Positions 29,664 to 33,951 of a DNA stretch of 33,951 nt are shown here, piece by piece (the stretch's first letter is position 1; each line of letters begins with the position of its first letter). This DNA comes from an uncultured Oscillospiraceae bacterium (GTDB taxonomy: Bacteria; Bacillota; Clostridia; Oscillospirales; Oscillospiraceae). The notes under the pieces are model-generated. The model did not search any database and was not told the origin of the DNA. It saw nothing but the letters and a program-made list of their open reading frames with translations. The stretch lies in contig CAKTKT010000017.1 in the NCBI GenBank assembly GCA_934572325.1, positions 1 to 33,951 on the forward strand, written 5' to 3'. A program made the translations under genes and the position numbers.

Positions 29664-30929
29664 ATGAAAAAGCGGCTTGGGATTTACATTCACATACCGT
29701 TCTGCGCCAGCAAGTGCTCCTACTGCGACTTTTACTCCCTGCAAAGCTGCGAGCACCTCATGCCCGACTATCAGGATGCGCTCATCGAGCATATCAACGA
29801 GTCCTCCGCCGCGATAAAAAACTACGAGGTCGATACCGTGTATTTCGGCGGCGGCACGCCCAGCTTCTACGGGGCGGAGCGTATCGGCGAGATATTCAAC
29901 GCCCTCAAGCTCAACGGCAACGTGCGCATGGACGCGGAGGTCACGGTCGAGTGCAATCCCGACAGCATGAGCCTTGCCGAGCTCAAGACTCTCCGGCAGG
30001 AGGGCGTGAACCGCCTTTCCGTCGGCATACAGGCGACCGACAACGACCTTTTGAAGCTCATCGGACGCCGCCATAACTTCCAGCAGGCGGTCAACGCCGT
30101 GCGCGATGCGCGCCGCGCCGGATTCGACAACATCAGCGTCGATCTCATGTACGGGCTGCCAAGTCAGCGCAAGAGCGACTGGGCGGACACGCTCGCTCGC
30201 ATTATCGAGCTGCACCCGGAGCATATCTCCTGCTACGCTCTCAAGCTCGAGCCGGGGACGCGGATGTACAGGGAGTATTCCGGCTCTGCCATCATGCCCG
30301 ACGACGACGAGCAGGCGGATATGTACTCCTACGCCGCAGAAATGCTACAGCGCTACGGATATATGCACTATGAGGTCTCTAACTTCTGCGCGCCGGGCTT
30401 CCCCTCGCGCCATAATATAAAGTACTGGAATCTCGACGACTACATGGGCTTCGGTCCGGGGGCGCACTCGTGCATCGGCAACCTCCGCTACAGCTATGTG
30501 CGCGATCTCAAGCAGTACATCGCCGGCGTGTTCCGCAACCTCAGCATCGTCGATGAGTACAAGAACATCGACCCGCTCGAGCGCGCGGTGGAGTATGTGA
30601 TGCTCGCCATGCGCACGGCGCGCGGCATATCCGAGCATGACTACCGCGTGCGCTGCCAATGCGACTGGAAGCCTATCGAGCGCACGCTCCTCGCCTTTGA
30701 GCGCAAGGGCTGGGCGGAGCGCAACGGCGAGCGCTGGCATTTCACCGTTCCGGGCTTTCTCATCTCCAATCAGCTCATCGGTATTCTCCTGGAGGTGCAG
30801 GCGACGGGACGGCTGGAGGGCACGCCGTGGCTGACGGAGGACGAGCCGCCGAAGCCCAGAGAGCCGGAGCTTCCCTTGGGCGAGGACGAGCTTTTCACGC
30901 AGATGTACGAGGAGCGCACCGGCAAGTAA
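29664..30929 (+). CDS. hemW: Radical SAM heme chaperone HemW (HemN-like)
   Basis: 421 residues. The radical-SAM cluster ligands are Cys14, Cys18 and Cys21 (CASKCSYC), in the YIHIPFC start shared by HemN and HemW. GGGTPSF (about residue 70) binds SAM. NRLSVGIQ and the YGLPSQ segment follow. It lacks the fourth cysteine and the N-terminal extension of true coproporphyrinogen dehydrogenase HemN, so the heme-trafficking HemW assignment is preferred. The C-terminal part has a HemN_C-like winged region and a ~35-residue proline/glutamate-rich end, making it slightly longer than usual. A GGAG site lies before the ATG. Probably part of the htpG-hemW-vanW run. Confidence 0.95.
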   Translation: MKKRLGIYIHIPFCASKCSYCDFYSLQSCEHLMPDYQDALIEHINESSAAIKNYEVDTVYFGGGTPSFYGAERIGEIFNALKLNGNVRMDAEVTVECNPDSMSLAELKTLRQEGVNRLSVGIQATDNDLLKLIGRRHNFQQAVNAVRDARRAGFDNISVDLMYGLPSQRKSDWADTLARIIELHPEHISCYALKLEPGTRMYREYSGSAIMPDDDEQADMYSYAAEMLQRYGYMHYEVSNFCAPGFPSRHNIKYWNLDDYMGFGPGAHSCIGNLRYSYVRDLKQYIAGVFRNLSIVDEYKNIDPLERAVEYVMLAMRTARGISEHDYRVRCQCDWKPIERTLLAFERKGWAERNGERWHFTVPGFLISNQLIGILLEVQATGRLEGTPWLTEDEPPKPREPELPLGEDELFTQMYEERTGK

Positions 30930-30965
30930 GACAATATCTATGCGATCTATCAATGAGGGTATGCA

Positions 30966-32864
30966 GTGAGAGAAAACAAAAAGAAGAAAAACGGCGGATA
31001 TGTGAGCAAGCACGCCGCCCCCGAAAAGCCGAGCAGAAAAAACCGCCGCACGGAGGAGAAGTATCAGCCGAGCATGATAGAGTCCGTCGAGCTGCCGCGT
31101 ATGCGCAAGCGCCGCGAGCAGGAGGCGGAGCGCGCCGAGCGCGAGGCGGCGCTCGCCGGAGGCGAGGCGGACGGCGGCGCTGACGGCGATGCCGACGGCT
31201 GTGACGAGCCGGAAAAGCGCACGGCGGGCGATTTCCCGAACGACTGGGATAAGCAGGACGACGCGCAGGCGCTCACGCGCCGCGCCGCGAAGCGCGACAG
31301 CAGCCGCCGCGTGAAGATAACGCTGACGGTCATCGCCTGCATCGCGCTGCTGCTCGCGCTCGCGCTGACCGTCGGAGGGTATATGGTCACGGCGAGCAGC
31401 GTGAACCTCCCCAATCTCTACGTCGGCGGTGTGTTCGTCGGCGGGATGGACAAGGACAGCGCCAAGAGCGCCATAGAGGCGAGCGGCTGGGACGAGAAGG
31501 CGAAAACGCCGCTGACAGTCACGCTCATGGGCAGGGAAAGGATAGAGATCGCCCAGTACGCCTCCGGCGCGATGCACACCGTCGATGAGGCGGCGGACGC
31601 CGCCTATGCCTACGGGCACACCGGCAACTGGTACGTCAATCTTTTTGACTATATCAAGAGCTGTCTCCGCCCCGTCGAGATAAACGGCGCGAGCATAGTG
31701 TATAACGAGGAATATATCCGCACCCAGTGCGAAAAGGGCATAAAAGCCCTCGAGGAGGAGCTTGGCGGCGGAGGCTACGAGATAGACAAGGAGCGCTCTC
31801 TTCTGTGCATGGTCAAGGGCGCGGGCGAGCTGAAGTTCGACCTTGCGGACATGACCGCCGTGGTGGTGGACGCGCTCGAGGACGGCAAGACGGAAATAGA
31901 CTACGATTATATAACCTCCGCCCCGAAGCTGCCCGACTTTCAGAAGATACACGACGAGCTCGCGGCGGAGCCTGCGGATGCCTACTTCTCCGACGACGGC
32001 AAGTTCACCGTCATCGACGATGTGGAGGGCTGCGACTTCAACGTGACGAAGGCACAGGACATCTGGGAAGCCGCCGCGCCCGCGGCGGACGTGGAGATCC
32101 CCATAAAGCTGACGTTTCCGGAGGTCACGGGCGACTATCTGCGCTCGCTTCTCTACCGTGACGTGCTCGGCTCGATGACGACGTACTTCCCCAAGAGCAA
32201 TGAAAACCGCATCAGCAACATCCAGCTCGCGTGCAGCAGGATAGAGGGCACGATCCTCTACCCCGGCGACGTGTTCTCGTATAACGACGCGCTCGGCGAG
32301 CGCACGGAGGCGGCGGGCTTCAAGATGGCGGGGGCGTACTCCAACGGCGAGGTCGTGGAGGAGCTCGGCGGCGGCATATGTCAGGTCTCGTCCACGCTCT
32401 ATAGCGCCATGCTCTACTCCTATCGCGTCAACACCGTCCAGCGAAACCCGCACTACTTCCCCGTGGACTACCTCGAAAAGGGCTACGACGCGACGGTAAG
32501 CTGGCCGAAGCCGGACTTCAAGTTCAGAAACGACACCGACTATCCCATCAAGATCGTCACCCACTGCGACCCCGTGGAGAAGAGCGTCACCATCGAGATA
32601 CGCGGCACGAACCTTGACGGCACGTATATCCAGCTCACCAAGGACACGTACACGTACAGCAGCGACAAGTACCCGTGGATTATGGAGGGCTACGGCGTGC
32701 AGATGCACCGGCTCGTGTTCGACGCGAACGGCATACAGATAGACCAGATCGACGAGATATACGACGTTTACCACACGCACGAGGCGACCGAGCAGATAAA
32801 AGCGCTCGACGCACAGGCAGCCGCAGCCGCGGCGGCAGGCGGCGGCGAAGCCGCCCCGGGCTGA
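30966..32864 (+). CDS. VanW-family membrane protein with putative peptidoglycan-binding domain
   Basis: 632 residues. The first ~115 are cytoplasmic, very charged and Lys/Arg/Glu/Ala-rich. One membrane helix follows at about 116-140. The outer part has a PG_binding_4-like region (about 200-400) and the VanW domain (about 410-545), with YPGDVFSYNDALGERTEAAG near 431 and ELGGGICQVSSTLYSAMLYS near 465. The protein ends in an Ala/Gly-rich tail. VanW proteins occur in vancomycin-resistance clusters but also widely in clostridial genomes; their biochemical role is unclear, and no vanHAX genes are here. The start is GTG, with GAGGGT 6 nt before; an ATG 5 nt upstream runs into a stop after two codons. 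Confidence 0.92.
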   Translation: MRENKKKKNGGYVSKHAAPEKPSRKNRRTEEKYQPSMIESVELPRMRKRREQEAERAEREAALAGGEADGGADGDADGCDEPEKRTAGDFPNDWDKQDDAQALTRRAAKRDSSRRVKITLTVIACIALLLALALTVGGYMVTASSVNLPNLYVGGVFVGGMDKDSAKSAIEASGWDEKAKTPLTVTLMGRERIEIAQYASGAMHTVDEAADAAYAYGHTGNWYVNLFDYIKSCLRPVEINGASIVYNEEYIRTQCEKGIKALEEELGGGGYEIDKERSLLCMVKGAGELKFDLADMTAVVVDALEDGKTEIDYDYITSAPKLPDFQKIHDELAAEPADAYFSDDGKFTVIDDVEGCDFNVTKAQDIWEAAAPAADVEIPIKLTFPEVTGDYLRSLLYRDVLGSMTTYFPKSNENRISNIQLACSRIEGTILYPGDVFSYNDALGERTEAAGFKMAGAYSNGEVVEELGGGICQVSSTLYSAMLYSYRVNTVQRNPHYFPVDYLEKGYDATVSWPKPDFKFRNDTDYPIKIVTHCDPVEKSVTIEIRGTNLDGTYIQLTKDTYTYSSDKYPWIMEGYGVQMHRLVFDANGIQIDQIDEIYDVYHTHEATEQIKALDAQAAAAAAAGGGEAAPG

Positions 32865-32924
32865 TGCTCGCTGCGGCACACGAGAAAAGAGAAGCAAGAA
32901 TATTATTCAGAAAGGGAGAACGCA

Positions 32925-33951
32925 ATGGAAAGAAAAACCTTTTATATCACCACGCCGATCTACTATCCCTCGGACAAGCTGCATATCGGGCACGCCTACT
33001 GCACCGTTGCCACCGACGCTATCGCGCGCTATAAGCGCCTGTGCGGCTATGACGTGATGTTTCTCACCGGCACGGACGAGCATGGACAGAAGATAGAGGA
33101 GAAGGCGAAGGCGGCGGGCTTGACGGCGCAGGAGTTCGTGGACAGGATAGTCACCGGCAAAAACGGCATTCTCGACCTGTGGAGGCTCATGAGCATCTCC
33201 AACGACCGCTTCATCCGCACCACGGATGATTATCATGTCGAGTCAGTGCAGCGCATCTTCAAAAAGATGTACGAAAACGGCGACATCTACAAGGGCGCGT
33301 ACAAGGGCAAGTACTGCACCCCGTGCGAGAGCTTCTGGACGGAGAGCCAGCTTGTTGACGGCAAGTGCCCCGACTGCGGCTGCGAGGTGCACGACGCGGA
33401 GGAGGAGGCGTATTTCTTCCGTCTTTCCAAGTATGCCAAGCCCGTGCAGGAGCTTTTGGAGAGCGGCACGTTCCTCACGCCGCCCAGCCGCGTCAACGAG
33501 ATGATAAACAACTTCATCAAGCCCGGTCTTGAGGATCTGTGCGTCTCGCGCACCAGCTTCACCTGGGGCATCCCCGTGGACTTTGACCCCGGTCACGTCG
33601 TGTACGTGTGGGTAGACGCGCTCTCCAACTATATCACCGCTCTCGGCTACTGCAACGAGAGATACCACGATTACGACAAGTACTGGCCGGCGGACGTGCA
33701 CGTCGTTGGCAAGGAGATTGTCCGCTTCCACTCCATCATCTGGCCGGCAATGCTCATGAGCCTTGAGCAGCCCCTGCCCAAGCGCGTCTACGGGCACGGC
33801 TGGCTCGTCATCGACGGCGGCAAAATGTCGAAGTCCAAGGGCAATGTCGTTGACCCGTATCTGCTGGCGGACAAGTTCGGCGTGGACGCGCTGCGCTTCT
33901 TCCTGCTGCGCACGTTCCCGTTCGGCTCTGACGGCAACTTCTCCAATGAGC
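32925..33951 (+). CDS. metG: Methionyl-tRNA synthetase, 5' part (runs off the window)
   Basis: The first 342 codons are present; the C-terminal part lies outside. It charges tRNA-Met with methionine in the cytoplasm. The HIGH motif is in SDKLHIGHAYC (about residues 17-27), and the KMSKS motif is intact in GGKMSKSKGN (about 302-311). Zinc-knuckle cysteines appear in YCTPCESFW and CPDCGCE, as in MetRS of the class with one zinc site. FLTGTDEHGQKIEEKA and TWGIPVDFDPGHVVYVWVDA are conserved. AAAGGGAGAA precedes the ATG by 5 nt. It is 60 bp after the VanW gene with no terminator between. Confidence 0.97.
   Translation, partial: MERKTFYITTPIYYPSDKLHIGHAYCTVATDAIARYKRLCGYDVMFLTGTDEHGQKIEEKAKAAGLTAQEFVDRIVTGKNGILDLWRLMSISNDRFIRTTDDYHVESVQRIFKKMYENGDIYKGAYKGKYCTPCESFWTESQLVDGKCPDCGCEVHDAEEEAYFFRLSKYAKPVQELLESGTFLTPPSRVNEMINNFIKPGLEDLCVSRTSFTWGIPVDFDPGHVVYVWVDALSNYITALGYCNERYHDYDKYWPADVHVVGKEIVRFHSIIWPAMLMSLEQPLPKRVYGHGWLVIDGGKMSKSKGNVVDPYLLADKFGVDALRFFLLRTFPFGSDGNFSNE

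Noticed and set aside
27681..30224. An 847-codon open frame on the minus strand across htpG and hemW
   Set aside because: Same kind of shadow frame; htpG and hemW are certain on the plus strand.
30966..32864. Vancomycin-resistance cluster
   Set aside because: Only a VanW-domain protein is present, with no vanH, vanA/B or vanX-like ligase or peptidase; such proteins are common in Clostridia without resistance.
30345..32897. An 850-codon open frame on the minus strand across hemW and the VanW gene
   Set aside because: Rich in Arg, Val, Leu, Ala and His with no recognisable domain, and it crosses two unmistakable plus-strand genes; a shadow frame.
1..33951. tRNA, rRNA, CRISPR arrays, transposases or att sites
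   Set aside because: All intergenic gaps were read and none shows cloverleaf arms, spaced direct repeats or insertion-sequence ends.

Overview
This window reads as a chromosomal segment of a high-GC, low-spore-gene-content Firmicute of the class Clostridia (Oscillospirales/Christensenellales-like gut lineage is my best guess). The reasons are the clostridial gene set (two-subunit aconitase X, VanW protein, M56/BlaI pair, YtrA-type GntR with ABC transporter, ECF sigma with membrane anti-sigma, small XRE proteins), good sigma-A promoters and Shine-Dalgarno sites, a perfect CIRCE element, and coding DNA rich in G and C with A+T-rich intergenic regions. The taxon is inference; no rRNA gene is present. 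All coordinates of short sites were counted by eye and may be off by a base or two.

Layout. 1-2023: an ECF sigma factor translationally coupled to its putative membrane anti-sigma factor, with an ECF-like promoter upstream. 2177-4290 (minus): a small XRE regulator overlapping lepA (EF4) by 4 nt. 4486-6043 (plus): pta and tadA. 6059-8263 (minus): a purine-type phosphoribosyltransferase and a membrane-anchored HtrA protease. 8457-11624 (minus): a GntR-ATPase-permease operon with promoter, operator and terminator all visible. 11750-14181 (minus): thiI-cinA. 14286-17023: rubrerythrin with a Fur/PerR-like box, divergent from CIRCE-controlled groES-groEL. 17091-17960: a small lower-GC block with a divergent XRE/small-protein pair, operator-like repeats and a repeat-like intergenic stretch. 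17965-20217: a repair/nucleotide-sanitising cluster (AlkA-type glycosylase, Ogt, DUF1893 protein, NUDIX hydrolase). 20290-22007 (minus): both subunits of aconitase X. 22181-27399 (minus): beta-helix lipoprotein, BlaI-type repressor and an M56 BlaR1-like protein fused to the same beta-helix modules. 27684-33951 (plus): htpG, hemW, a VanW-family protein and the 5' part of metG.

Most notable. The 22.2-27.6 kb operon appears to be a BlaR1/BlaI-type induction circuit in which the beta-lactam-binding sensor domain is replaced by two right-handed beta-helix modules and an Ig-like tail. The first gene of the operon encodes a lipoprotein made of two more copies of the same module, and the operon promoter carries two BlaI-like half-palindromic operators. 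This suggests sensing of a cell-surface or polysaccharide-like ligand with feedback control, rather than beta-lactam resistance. The ligand is unknown.

Other points of interest are an OadB/GcdB-like IGGADGPT peptide at the extreme C-terminus of the ABC permease, the XRE-lepA coupling, a stand-alone aconitase X operon, and the compact XRE module next to groEL. Six gene pairs overlap by ATGA, which makes translational coupling a general feature here. No tRNA, rRNA, CRISPR array, transposase or prophage gene was recognised.
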